Shown: positions 36,103-44,343, counted from the first letter of the stretch. The stretch is 64,000 nucleotides of DNA from JBGRPZ01 sp041725955 (GCA_041725955.1 JBGRQE010000006.1:39852-103851); one strand, 5' to 3'. Notes: generated by a model from the sequence alone, not told the origin. Translations and numbers: made by a program.

Positions 36103-37074
36103 TTAGGCAGATAAATTACCTTTTTGATATTCACTAGGTAAAAAACCAAATGTTTGTTTAAAAGCTTTGGAAAAGTGACTTAAGTTAGAGTATCCAATAA
36201 GGTATCCGGTTTCACTTACCGTTTTTCCTTCGCTAAGGAAAGACATGGCTTTATCCATTTTTAACTTCTTTACGAATTGCCCAATGCTGCTTCCATAGAG
36301 TTCGTTTAGGAGTATTTTTAAGCGGTAATGTGATAAACCTGTTTTCGCTAAAATATATGGGATTGTAAATTCTTTTGCAGGATTATGAAGAATTTCTTTT
36401 TGGAGTTCATAAAGTAATGCAGCTTCATAATCGCTAAGATGAATTTCGGGGCATTGTTCTAATGAGTCAAAAAACAAAGTAGCAAGTTCAAGGGCTTTTG
36501 CATAAGCAAATTGTTTTCTGTAATGATTCTCGTCAAATGATAGCATAATGTTGGTTAAAACATTAATAAGCTCGCGTGAAGGAGGTTGATAAATAAAAAA
36601 ACGATCTAAATTCATTAAAGACTGAAGGGTTTTACTTTTATTTGGTGAAAGTTCAAAAAACCTCTTTAAGAATGTTCTGCTTAATATAATATTAAATTGA
36701 AAAAAGTTTTCTTTGGCAGGTATCTTAATTGTCGATTTATAATTCGAAGTGCCAAAGTAGCCCCCATACTTTAATTTGCTAAAGCCTTCTTCTCCTTCTT
36801 CAATAGATAGTTTTACATCTTTGGGAATATAAAAATCTAAGGTAAGTAAGTCTTCATTGTCAGTACCTGTACGAACAAGGTTTGATTCATAGTTCATAAA
36901 TGAACTAAGGAAGGAAACACTAAAGTTATCTTCATAATTATACACTTCTATATGTAGCTTTCCTAGTGTCTCTGGCATTTCAAAATAATGTCCATGCCAG
37001 GGAACATTAATCATTTTTGCAAAGCCCGAGGCACAACTTATGTAGTCATTTACTATGTAACGATAGACAATCAT
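36103..37074 (-). CDS. AraC-type transcriptional regulator, copy 2
   Basis: A 323-aa protein, paralog of the previous gene along the full length. Shared pieces include MIVYRY at the start, GKLHIEVY, LVR-GTDN-DLL and GGYFGT-NYK. The AraC-type helix-turn-helix is at the C-terminus: TVSETGYLIGYSNLSHFSKA and KQTFGFLPSEYQK. The N-terminal domain probably senses a ligand, but it is unassigned. The long gap between the two genes suggests each has its own promoter. It is divergent from the DUF3108 gene, with a 241-base intergenic region in which nothing else is seen. Confidence 0.85.
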   Translation of the reverse strand: MIVYRYIVNDYISCASGFAKMINVPWHGHYFEMPETLGKLHIEVYNYEDNFSVSFLSSFMNYESNLVRTGTDNEDLLTLDFYIPKDVKLSIEEGEEGFSKLKYGGYFGTSNYKSTIKIPAKENFFQFNIILSRTFLKRFFELSPNKSKTLQSLMNLDRFFIYQPPSRELINVLTNIMLSFDENHYRKQFAYAKALELATLFFDSLEQCPEIHLSDYEAALLYELQKEILHNPAKEFTIPYILAKTGLSHYRLKILLNELYGSSIGQFVKKLKMDKAMSFLSEGKTVSETGYLIGYSNLSHFSKAFKQTFGFLPSEYQKGNLSA

Positions 37075-37315
37075 TTTATGAAGATGGTTTTTTTAACAAT
37101 ACTTGAGTCTTGGTTTAACAGCCGATTGTTGCTGAGTTTATTGGGAGGTTTCAGCAATAGTAAAATGCAATTCTTTGTTGTTTTATTGTAGAAGAGCTGC
37201 TATAAATTAATAAGATTGCCTTTTGTGAAATTAAAGGGTTAATATTCAGTTAAAAAAGAGAAAAGACTGTTACTATTAAACAAGAATTTTATTAATTTTA
37301 GTAAAATTCTAATTT

Positions 37316-38122
37316 ATGAATAAGAAAGGATATCTTCTAGTACTAATATTGCTAATAATCTTACCTTTTACAATCATTTCTCAGAAAGACAGAAATGATG
37401 ATGTATATGACTATGCCTGGACTATTGGAGAAGAGCTTACTTATAGGGTTTATTACCAATCTTTAATTACAGGACAAGTAACTGCAGGAGAAGCAGTGCT
37501 TAGTGTAACTGAAAAAAACAAACTTTTTGAAGGACGCTCTACTTATAATATTGTTGGTACAGGAAAATCAAAAGGTGCATTTAATTTCTTTTATAAAGTA
37601 AGAGATCGTTTTGAGTCGTATGTTGACAGAGAAACTTTGGTGCCATATCTTTTTATTCGACGTACACGTGAGGGGAGCTATAGGAAAGATGATGATGTAT
37701 ACTTCAATCAAAAAAAGAATACTGCAAAAAGTAGAGATACTTTGATGAAGGTTCCTGAAAATATTCACGATTTTGTTTCTGCACTTTATTATGCCAGAAC
37801 TGTTGATTTAGACTCTGTAATAAAAAATCAGGGATTTAAAATTGATTTCTTTCTTGACGATAGCACTTATTATTCATGGGTTAAATATGAGGGGCGAGAA
37901 ACAATCCGAACAAAACTGGGTACTTTTAAGTGTCTTAAACTTGCTCCAATGGCTGCTACAGGTAAGGTGTTTTCTGAAAAATATCCTATGCATATCTGGG
38001 TGACGGATGATGAAAATAGAGTTCCTGTTCTTGCCGCATCAGCAGTAATAGTGGGCAGTGTTAGAATGGAACTTAAAGATTATAAAGGCTTAAAATATCC
38101 TATGAGTGCGAAACTAGAATGA
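37316..38122 (+). CDS. DUF3108 family exported protein
   Basis: A 268-aa protein with a signal peptide (about residues 1-22) and a beta-rich body: WTIGEELTYRVYYQSLITG near residue 35, KGAFNFFYKVRDRFESYVD, PYLFIRRTREGSYRKDDD, TKLGTFKCLKLAP, and HIWVTDDENRVPVLAAS. This fits DUF3108, a periplasmic family of unknown function related in fold to lipoprotein carriers. Length is usual. It is convergent with the twin peptide genes, sharing a bidirectional terminator. Confidence 0.82.
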   Translation: MNKKGYLLVLILLIILPFTIISQKDRNDDVYDYAWTIGEELTYRVYYQSLITGQVTAGEAVLSVTEKNKLFEGRSTYNIVGTGKSKGAFNFFYKVRDRFESYVDRETLVPYLFIRRTREGSYRKDDDVYFNQKKNTAKSRDTLMKVPENIHDFVSALYYARTVDLDSVIKNQGFKIDFFLDDSTYYSWVKYEGRETIRTKLGTFKCLKLAPMAATGKVFSEKYPMHIWVTDDENRVPVLAASAVIVGSVRMELKDYKGLKYPMSAKLE

Positions 38123-38215
38123 CCAATATTGTGTTTTGGGCTTTTTCCTGAATATAGAGAATGTATGTAAGGTGATTTTTTTACTCTTTAAGATTACTAT
38201 TATCAGAGGATATGA

Positions 38216-38249
38216 AAAATGCTGTAAGAACTTTATCCTACAGCATTTT
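38216..38249. terminator. Shared terminator of the DUF3108 gene and the twin peptides
   Basis: An 11-bp perfect stem, AAAATGCTGTA (38216-38226) and TACAGCATTTT (38239-38249), with A/T on both sides. Confidence 0.8.
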
Positions 38250-38295
38250 ATAATCTTTTAAAATCCTTTTTGGGACTAAACAAAATAACTTTACG

Positions 38296-38472
38296 TTATT
38301 TGGAACAACCAGGAATCAATGTAGCTAAACATGTAATCCCTACTCCAAGTAGACTAATTTCTATCCAACAAGGATGTCCGCTACGTTCATTACCATTCAT
38401 ATTGTTAAACTTTAAAGAAGATATATTTTCTTTTCTTAAGCAAAGTTTGTTTTTTAGGTCTTTAGTTTTCAT
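38296..38472 (-). CDS. 58-aa RiPP-like precursor peptide, copy 1
   Basis: ATG at 38472, TAA at 38296-38298, 58 codons. The N-terminus MKTKDLKNKLCLRKENISSL matches the Bacteroidetes natural-product leader pattern LxLxKxxIxxLN. The C-terminal part starts near Cys35 and contains CWIEISLLGVGITCLATL followed by IPGCSK. It has three Cys (35, 48, 56) and Thr/Ser residues that could form rings. It has no signal peptide of the normal type. It shares about half its residues, the leader and all three core Cys with copy 2, 285 bases away. No modifying enzyme lies in the window. A precursor role is inference. Confidence 0.72.
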   Translation of the reverse strand: MKTKDLKNKLCLRKENISSLKFNNMNGNERSGHPCWIEISLLGVGITCLATLIPGCSK

Positions 38473-38520
38473 AGTTTTAGTTTTTTAAACGAGTTTGTTT
38501 TTTTAGGTCCGAAAAGTTTT
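38473..38520 (-). promoter_or_regulatory. Conserved 5' leader of peptide 1
   Basis: The 48 bases before the ATG are almost the same as those before peptide 2 (38758-38805), including the shared run ACTCGTTTAAAAAACTAAA. A shared translation-control or processing element is likely. Confidence 0.6.
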
Positions 38521-38580
38521 TACTATTCTCAATTACAATTATTATAACTAATTGATTACATATCAAATTATCGCATAATG

Positions 38581-38757
38581 TTATTCGGTGCAATGAGGTA
38601 ATAATGAGGCTAAACATGTAACTCCTACTCCAAGGAGACTCATTTCTACCCAACAATCTTCACCAGTACGTCCTATACAATTCTTATTATTTCTATTAAG
38701 AGAAGATACATTCTCTTTTCTTAGACAAAGCTTGTCTGAGAGGTTTTTAGTTTTCAT
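38581..38757 (-). CDS. 58-aa RiPP-like precursor peptide, copy 2
   Basis: ATG at 38757, TAA at 38581-38583, 58 codons, the same length as copy 1. The leader is MKTKNLSDKLCLRKENVSSL. The core has CWVEMSLLGVGVTCLASL then LPHCTE, with Cys at 35, 48 and 56 at the same places as in copy 1. Differences are mostly conservative, and the variable stretch (residues 21-34) lies between leader and core, as expected if selection acts on those two parts. It lies upstream in the transcript of copy 1. The 445-base region above it (to 39202) has three AATGCATTA palindromes. Confidence 0.72.
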   Translation of the reverse strand: MKTKNLSDKLCLRKENVSSLNRNNKNCIGRTGEDCWVEMSLLGVGVTCLASLLPHCTE

Positions 38758-38805
38758 AGTTTTAGTTTTTTAAACGAGTTTAGTTTTTTAGGTTCGGAAG
38801 GCTAT
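38758..38805 (-). promoter_or_regulatory. Conserved 5' leader of peptide 2
   Basis: Near-identical to 38473-38520. The match ends at about 38805, so the duplication unit includes roughly 45 bases of untranslated leader. Confidence 0.6.
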
Positions 38806-38835
38806 TGTTATTTTTAAGCATAAGTATTTCGACTA

Positions 38836-39115
38836 AATGCATTAAAGCATATTCCTTACCAATAAAGGAAAATGGCGCAATGCATTAAGTGTAATAATAT
38901 CTTTAAATTACTACCAGCCTAGTGTAATTCTAAGTTTATTATTCTTTCCTTTTACGTTAAAGATTAGATAATTAATAACGTATTTCTAGTTAGGTTTTAT
39001 TGTGTACGTATTTTATCCTGCACTGTTGTACAGGATTAACTTATTTAACCCTACGGGCATTTTTATACTATAGGTTTTATGTGAGTTATTCATTTTGCAG
39101 TGGTATAATGCATTA
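38836..39115. promoter_or_regulatory. Three AATGCATTA palindromes upstream of the peptides
   Basis: The 9-mer occurs at 38836-38844, 38879-38887 and 39107-39115, in a region with no gene. ATGCAT is palindromic, so these could be operator sites for a dimeric regulator. The rest of 38806-39202 shows no reading frame worth calling. Confidence 0.35.
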
Positions 39116-39158
39116 GCTTTTGCTAAAATTCAATCGGAGCTTATCGTATTTTATAGTA

Positions 39159-39187
39159 CAAAAAAAAGCTGCCTTTTTTTGACAGCT
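39159..39187 (-). terminator. Terminator after the thioredoxin-like lipoprotein
   Basis: On the minus strand the arms AGCTGTC and GGCAGCT pair with one U-G wobble around an A-run loop, then a run of T. The wobble only works on this strand. It separates the lipoprotein operon from the peptides. Confidence 0.75.
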
Positions 39188-39202
39188 CATTATCTTTTTT
39201 AA

Positions 39203-39730
39203 TCAAATTCCACAAAAGATTCCATCTTTGTTAAACTTAACACTCCCTTCTTTTTCAAGCTTTTCTTTGTAGTTTATATACTTATCTAATAAGTCTGATT
39301 TGAAGCAAGATTCTAGAGAGTCCTTACTGAAAACTTTTACATTCTTTACAATTCCATTTTTTAATTCAAAAAAGTTAACAGCTCCAAAATCATAGTCATA
39401 GCTTTCGAATACCCCATTTTTGTCTAAAATTGTTTGAATATGTTGCTTAAGGTTTGATGGAATATTTAATGGTTTCCCATGAATCAAGCATAGCTTTTTG
39501 TCTTCTTGTATATAATGGTCTAAAGCGTTTGTAAACGACTGGACACAACCCAAGCAAGTCAATGTCGGAATAACAATTAATAGTTTTTGAGGTTCTTTAA
39601 TTTGCTCTTCTCCAATTTCTTCAAGATAAAGTTTTACCAGCTTGGTTTCATAAGAGTATGGATTTTCTTCTTTGCATGAAATACAAAAGGCAAAAGCCAT
39701 TATTATGCTGTAAATTATCTTTCTATTCAT
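39203..39730 (-). CDS. Thioredoxin-like CxxC lipoprotein
   Basis: A 175-aa lipoprotein. The signal ends FCISCKEE, so the lipobox Cys is near residue 19. The body begins KLLIVIPTLTCLGCVQSF, a beta strand followed by a CLGC motif in the position of the thioredoxin active site. Later parts (FFELKNGIVKNVKVF) fit a small thioredoxin-like sheet. Further Cys occur, including Cys near the C-terminus (GIFCGI). It overlaps the DUF4221 gene by 8 bases, so they form one unit. It may reduce or form disulfides at the envelope. That its clients are the Cys peptides next door is only a hypothesis. Confidence 0.65.
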   Translation of the reverse strand: MNRKIIYSIIMAFAFCISCKEENPYSYETKLVKLYLEEIGEEQIKEPQKLLIVIPTLTCLGCVQSFTNALDHYIQEDKKLCLIHGKPLNIPSNLKQHIQTILDKNGVFESYDYDFGAVNFFELKNGIVKNVKVFSKDSLESCFKSDLLDKYINYKEKLEKEGSVKFNKDGIFCGI

Positions 39731-40904
39731 TATTGTTTATTGAATATAAGGTAAAAAGAAATGAGCTATTTTCTATACGTTCTCCAATCCAAATTCCTTT
39801 CTTTTCAGGAAGGACATAATGGTATCTCGCTTTTACAAAGGGATCATATTTATTTTCAAAAATTAAATTAAAATTATTATCATAAACTAGAAAATACTGA
39901 TTTTTAGAATATTCATCTTTTAATGTTTTAGAGTTTTTTGTGACTTTGGTTTCTCCTCTAAATGTCCGAAAATATATATTACGATGTTTATCATAGATAA
40001 ATGATTCATATTTTCTTTCTTTTTTTAAATATGGTATCATGGTAAATATTTCAGAAGTATTAAATTCATCTGATATTCCAATGAAATCTTTTTTCGGATT
40101 TTGAATTCCACAGTAATGCTGAGTTTTAAGCTTTCCTTCTTTATATATAAAAATGCTATCGTTCTTTTCAAAGCTTACACAAAGTTCATTATCATTATTT
40201 ATACAAAGTTCAAAAGTTGTTTTGTAAAATCTTTTTTGTTTGTATATTTCAGGATAATAGATGTTTAACATTTCTATGGGGCATACCTTATCACAATTGA
40301 CTTTAATGCCAAAACCATTTTGAAAATATTTTTCTCTTATTTTTTTGGAATTGAAAGTACTTATCATATTAGTATGGAAGAAAGAATACCCATTTTTTTC
40401 TGTAACAGGTTGTTCAGAAAATTTAATCCAATGCATTGGTTCAATATTGGAAAGGGTGTTTAAACTTTTTTGTAGTTTGCCATTGTCTGAGTAAAATTGT
40501 AGAATCCTCGGGTTATCTTTGTAGAAAGGCTGTAAATTAATGACATACCCTTTGTTTTCTAACCAAGAAAAGTATGCTCGATATTCTTGAATATTTAATG
40601 AATCTGGGAAAATTGTAGGATAGGATATTTCTGTTGTATTTTTACTTATTAAGTCAATTTTTTTAATGTACACAATTTTTTTTTCCTCATCGAATGCCGC
40701 AAAGCGAAGGGTGTCATTGTGAATGACAGATTTTAAAAATGATGTGTATCTCGATTTAAGTTCAGTAAAATTTTTAAAATCTAGATTGATTTTGAATGAT
40801 TCAATTGGATCAAAAAAATCTGAATAACGATTTCTCTTTTTAGAACAAGAATTTAATATTACTAACGATAACAATATTATTAAATAATATTTTTTATTCA
40901 TCAT
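39723..40904 (-). CDS. DUF4221-like (six-bladed beta-propeller) lipoprotein
   Basis: About 393 aa from the ATG at 40904 (ATG ATG AAT). The earlier in-frame start at 40946 is a TTG and would put extra residues before the signal. The lipobox is VILNSCSK. The body has repeated strand-turn patterns (LRFAAFDEEKKIVYIKK, LQFYSDNGKLQKS, ESFIYDKHRNIYFRTFRG, YFLVYDNNFNLIFENKY) as in Bacteroidetes DUF4221/TolB-like propeller lipoproteins. Such genes are often beside small peptide genes. It overlaps the 29-aa micro-lipoprotein upstream and the CxxC lipoprotein downstream. Confidence 0.65.
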   Translation of the reverse strand: MMNKKYYLIILLSLVILNSCSKKRNRYSDFFDPIESFKINLDFKNFTELKSRYTSFLKSVIHNDTLRFAAFDEEKKIVYIKKIDLISKNTTEISYPTIFPDSLNIQEYRAYFSWLENKGYVINLQPFYKDNPRILQFYSDNGKLQKSLNTLSNIEPMHWIKFSEQPVTEKNGYSFFHTNMISTFNSKKIREKYFQNGFGIKVNCDKVCPIEMLNIYYPEIYKQKRFYKTTFELCINNDNELCVSFEKNDSIFIYKEGKLKTQHYCGIQNPKKDFIGISDEFNTSEIFTMIPYLKKERKYESFIYDKHRNIYFRTFRGETKVTKNSKTLKDEYSKNQYFLVYDNNFNLIFENKYDPFVKARYHYVLPEKKGIWIGERIENSSFLFTLYSINNNE

Positions 40905-40983
40905 CAATTTTTTTAGTTGATGTATTATTGCATGAGAATGCAACAAACATTGCGAAAAACGAAAATAAGAATAGCTTTTTCAT
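40894..40983 (-). CDS. 29-aa micro-lipoprotein
   Basis: ATG at 40983 and TAA at 40894, with a complete lipoprotein signal (MKKLFLFSFFAMFVAFSC, Cys18). After cleavage the mature product would be only 12 residues, CNNTSTKKIDDE. Its stop overlaps the ATG-ATG start of the DUF4221 gene, so the two are translationally coupled. It could be a real lipopeptide, a leader peptide controlling the next gene, or the remnant of a longer lipoprotein cut by an early stop. I cannot decide between these from one sequence. Confidence 0.5.
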   Translation of the reverse strand: MKKLFLFSFFAMFVAFSCNNTSTKKIDDE

Positions 40984-41320
40984 ACGAATTAAAATTTTGA
41001 ATCTCTAATGTTGTTTGTTTTAAAGACTTTTGGTTATTTATTATTTAGCATTACTGTAAATGCAACTTAATCTACTTTTTACTGTAGTTTTTACTTTTCT
41101 GCATATTACAATTAAGAATTTTAAAACTTTTTTGTCTTATTTCTTTGGCAAAAAAAATATAGGTTTGGTTTATGGTTATAATGTTGACCCTATTAATTAG
41201 TTGTAATTATAATAAAAAAAAACAATACGATAGTAAGATATTGAAAAAAATTAACAGCATAGTTGTTTTGGTAATCCGCACAAGTATATAATAGAGAGGA
41301 AAGATAAGTAAAACCTACAA

Positions 41321-41405
41321 CATACCCCTGTCCTACACTGCAACATACCCTTGTCCCACGCTACGCATACCCCTGTCGTACACTACGACACACCCCCTGT
41401 CGTAA
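41321..41405. repeat. Degenerate 22-25 bp minisatellite
   Basis: About four imperfect units starting at 41321, 41344, 41366 and near 41389-41391, each beginning CATACCCCTGT or a variant and ending in CTACG-like sequence. It has no similarity to the 26.2-kb array. It lies between leuS and the DUF4221 operon. The rest of 40984-41574 contains the leuS terminator and no gene I can support. Confidence 0.75.
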
Positions 41406-41413
41406 TAAATAAA

Positions 41414-41442
41414 AAAGGACTGCGAATAGATCACAGTCCTTT
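41414..41442 (-). terminator. Intrinsic terminator of leuS
   Basis: A perfect 9-bp stem, AAAGGACTG (41414-41422) and CAGTCCTTT (41434-41442), with a T-run on the minus strand. Confidence 0.85.
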
Positions 41443-41574
41443 GTTACTTGTTTTGCAGGATTTGATTTTAGCTGACAGTAAATTCGTTTTCACAAACTCC
41501 TATACGAAGCTTTCTGCCATTTCGAGGAGTCAGTTATTAGCTCCTCTTCAATATTTTAGGATTATTCAGAAAAC

Positions 41575-44343
41575 TTAAATCACAACATTGATAATTCGTT
41601 TCGGAACAATAATTATTTTCTTTGGAGTTTTACCATCCAGATATTTCTGAGCTCCTTCGGCAGACAGAACCGCTTTTTCCATTTCATCCTTAGCCATATC
41701 TAAAGGAAATTCAATTTTGAAACGCATCTTTCCGTTGAAGGAAACAGGATATTCAAATGAATTTTCTTTGGTATAGTCTTCAATATATTCAGGGAAAGAA
41801 GCTTCTACAATACTATCTTTATGTCCGAGAGCATTCCATAGTTCTTCACATAAGTGAGGAGCAAAGGCACTTAACATTACGGTAATTGGCTCAAGAATTT
41901 CTCTTTTGTTACACTTAAGGTCTGATAGTTCGTTTACACAAATCATAAATCCACTAACAGCAGTGTTGAAAGAAAATCTTTCGTTATCGTCTTGAATCTT
42001 CTTGATGGTTTTATGAAGAACCTTTAGTTCATCTTTGCTTGCTGCTGCATCAGAAACTTCAAATTCGCCTTCTGCATTTTGGAATAATCTCCAGAACTTA
42101 CGGATAAAGCGGAATACTCCTTCAATACCTTTGGTGTCCCAAGGCTTACTTTGCTCTAGCGGACCTAAGAACATTTCGTAAAGACGAAGGGTGTCGGCTC
42201 CATATTTTTCGATCAAATCGTCTGGATTTTGAACGTTGTAATAGGATTTCGACATCTTCTCTACTTCCCAACCACAAAAGTACTTGCCATCTTCAAGAAT
42301 AAATTCAGCATCCTTAAAATCGGGTCTCCATTGCCTAAAACCTTCCTGATCTAGAATATCGTTATTAACCAATGCAATATCTACTCTGATTTCCTGAACG
42401 TCGTAGTCTTTTCTAAGGTTGTAAGAAACAAACTGATTGCTGCCTTTTATGCGGTATACAAAGCTTGTGCGACCTTGAATCATTCCTTGGTTAATTAACT
42501 TCTTGAATGGTTCGTCTTCGCAACAAACTCCCAAATCAAATAGGAATTTATTCCAGAAGCGAGAGTAAATTAAATGACCAGTTGCGTGTTCTGCTCCTCC
42601 TATATAAAGGTCAACATTTCTCCAGTATCCGTTTGCTTCCTTAGAGAAATATTCATTCTGATTGCGAGGGTCCATATAGCGCAAGTAGTATCCACTCGAT
42701 CCGGCAAAACCAGGCATGGTATTGGTTTCTATACGATATCCGTCTTCAGTAACCCAATTATTTGCACGAGCCAAAGGAGGTTCGCCAGTTTCGGTAGGAA
42801 GATATTTATCTACTTCAGGAAGCTCAAGCGGAAGCTTGCTTTCGTCCATCATATATGGGATATCATCTTTATAATATACAGGGAATGGTTCTCCCCAATA
42901 TCTTTGACGACTGAAAATAGCATCGCGCAAACGATAGTTGATTTTTCCTGATCCGATATCCTCTTTTTCGATACGCTCGATAACTGCTTCCTGACCTTCT
43001 TTGACTTTCATGCCTGTGATAAAGTCGGAATTTACAAGCACACCGTCTTTGGCTTCAAAAGCCTCTTCAGAGATGTCGCCACCAGAAACTACTTCTACAA
43101 TAGGAATGTCGAAATGTTTAGCAAAGGCATAGTCTCTTGAATCGTGTGCAGGAACAGCCATGATAGCACCAGTACCATATCCGGCAAGCACATACTCGGC
43201 AATCCAGATTGGAACTTTTGCACCATTTAGGGGATTGATACCGTAGGATCCGGTGAATACGCCACTAATCTTTTTTACTTCAGTTTGACGTTCTCTTTCA
43301 GAACGATTCTTTGCCCATGCAACATACTCTTCCACTTGCTTACGGTTTTCGTCGGTGGTAAGTTCGTTTACAAGGTCGTGCTCAGGGCAGATAACCATAA
43401 AGGTTGCACCAAAGATGGTGTCGGGACGGGTAGTAAAGATCTCTATTTTCTGCTCTTCATTGTCTTCAATAGGGAACCACATAGAAGCCCCTTTAGACTT
43501 TCCAATCCAGTTTTTCTGAATTTCCTTTAATGAGTCGGTCCACTCTAGCTTGTCTAATCCAGAAAGTAAACGCTCAGCATAGGCAGTGATTCTTAGCGAC
43601 CACTGGCGCATGGTTTTTCTTTCAACAGGATGACCTCCACGAACAGACAAGCCTTCTTTTACCTCATCGTTTGCAAGAACAGTTCCTAACTCAGGACACC
43701 AGTTTACCATAGTGTCGGAAAGGAATGCCAAGCGGTAATGCATTAGATATTCTTGTTGTTCCTTTTCGTTTAGTGCTTTCCATTCTTCGGCACTAATTTC
43801 TGGAGTCTTGTCGTCTTTAGCAGCATTGATATTTGCAGAACCTTCTTTTGCCAAGGTTTCTATAAGGGTTTCTATAGATTCTGCTTTTTGGGTTTCATTA
43901 TTAAACCAATGGTTGAATAGTTTTATAAAAGTCCACTGAGTCCATTTATAGTATTCAGGGTCGCATGTTCTAACTTCACGATCCCAGTCATAAGAGAAAC
44001 CAATATTATCTAGCTGCTGTCTGTAGCGTGTAATATTTTTATTTGTAGTAACTTCAGGGTGAGTACCTGTTTGAATAGCATATTGCTCGGCAGGTAATCC
44101 GTATGCATCGTAGCCCATTGGATGCAGAACATTAAATCCCTTTGTACGTTTAAATCTTGAATAAATATCAGAAGCAATATAACCTAGCGGATGACCAACA
44201 TGAAGACCTGCACCGGAAGGATAAGGGAACATGTCTAATACATAAAACTTTGGCTTATCAGAGTCTACTTCAACCTTATAGGTTTTGTTCTTTTGCCAAT
44301 ACTCCTGCCATTTTTTCTCGATTTCTTTGAAATTATACTCCAT
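41575..44343 (-). CDS. leuS: Leucyl-tRNA synthetase
   Basis: A 922-aa class I synthetase. HIGH region: FPYPSGAGLHVGHPLGY near residue 40. KMSKS loop: VEKMSKSYYN. The CP1 editing domain (TTRPDTIFGATFMVICPEH, GTGAIMAVPAHDSRDYAFA) and the anticodon-binding region near the C-terminus are complete. The length fits the Bacteroidetes form with an insert near residues 155-180. It charges tRNA-Leu. It is a single gene transcribed leftwards, ending in the terminator at 41414-41442. Confidence 0.98.
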   Translation of the reverse strand: MEYNFKEIEKKWQEYWQKNKTYKVEVDSDKPKFYVLDMFPYPSGAGLHVGHPLGYIASDIYSRFKRTKGFNVLHPMGYDAYGLPAEQYAIQTGTHPEVTTNKNITRYRQQLDNIGFSYDWDREVRTCDPEYYKWTQWTFIKLFNHWFNNETQKAESIETLIETLAKEGSANINAAKDDKTPEISAEEWKALNEKEQQEYLMHYRLAFLSDTMVNWCPELGTVLANDEVKEGLSVRGGHPVERKTMRQWSLRITAYAERLLSGLDKLEWTDSLKEIQKNWIGKSKGASMWFPIEDNEEQKIEIFTTRPDTIFGATFMVICPEHDLVNELTTDENRKQVEEYVAWAKNRSERERQTEVKKISGVFTGSYGINPLNGAKVPIWIAEYVLAGYGTGAIMAVPAHDSRDYAFAKHFDIPIVEVVSGGDISEEAFEAKDGVLVNSDFITGMKVKEGQEAVIERIEKEDIGSGKINYRLRDAIFSRQRYWGEPFPVYYKDDIPYMMDESKLPLELPEVDKYLPTETGEPPLARANNWVTEDGYRIETNTMPGFAGSSGYYLRYMDPRNQNEYFSKEANGYWRNVDLYIGGAEHATGHLIYSRFWNKFLFDLGVCCEDEPFKKLINQGMIQGRTSFVYRIKGSNQFVSYNLRKDYDVQEIRVDIALVNNDILDQEGFRQWRPDFKDAEFILEDGKYFCGWEVEKMSKSYYNVQNPDDLIEKYGADTLRLYEMFLGPLEQSKPWDTKGIEGVFRFIRKFWRLFQNAEGEFEVSDAAASKDELKVLHKTIKKIQDDNERFSFNTAVSGFMICVNELSDLKCNKREILEPITVMLSAFAPHLCEELWNALGHKDSIVEASFPEYIEDYTKENSFEYPVSFNGKMRFKIEFPLDMAKDEMEKAVLSAEGAQKYLDGKTPKKIIIVPKRIINVVI

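Noticed and set aside
37568..37768. Minus-strand frame inside the DUF3108 gene
   Set aside because: Shadow of a well-supported gene; no codon pattern of its own. Many similar antisense frames in the window were dropped for the same reason.
38983..39090. 26-codon minus-strand frame upstream of the peptides, starting near 39090
   Set aside because: No leader or core similarity to the twin peptides and no other support.
41351..41578. 75-codon plus-strand frame downstream of leuS
   Set aside because: It overlaps the minisatellite and the leuS terminator and has no protein-like features.
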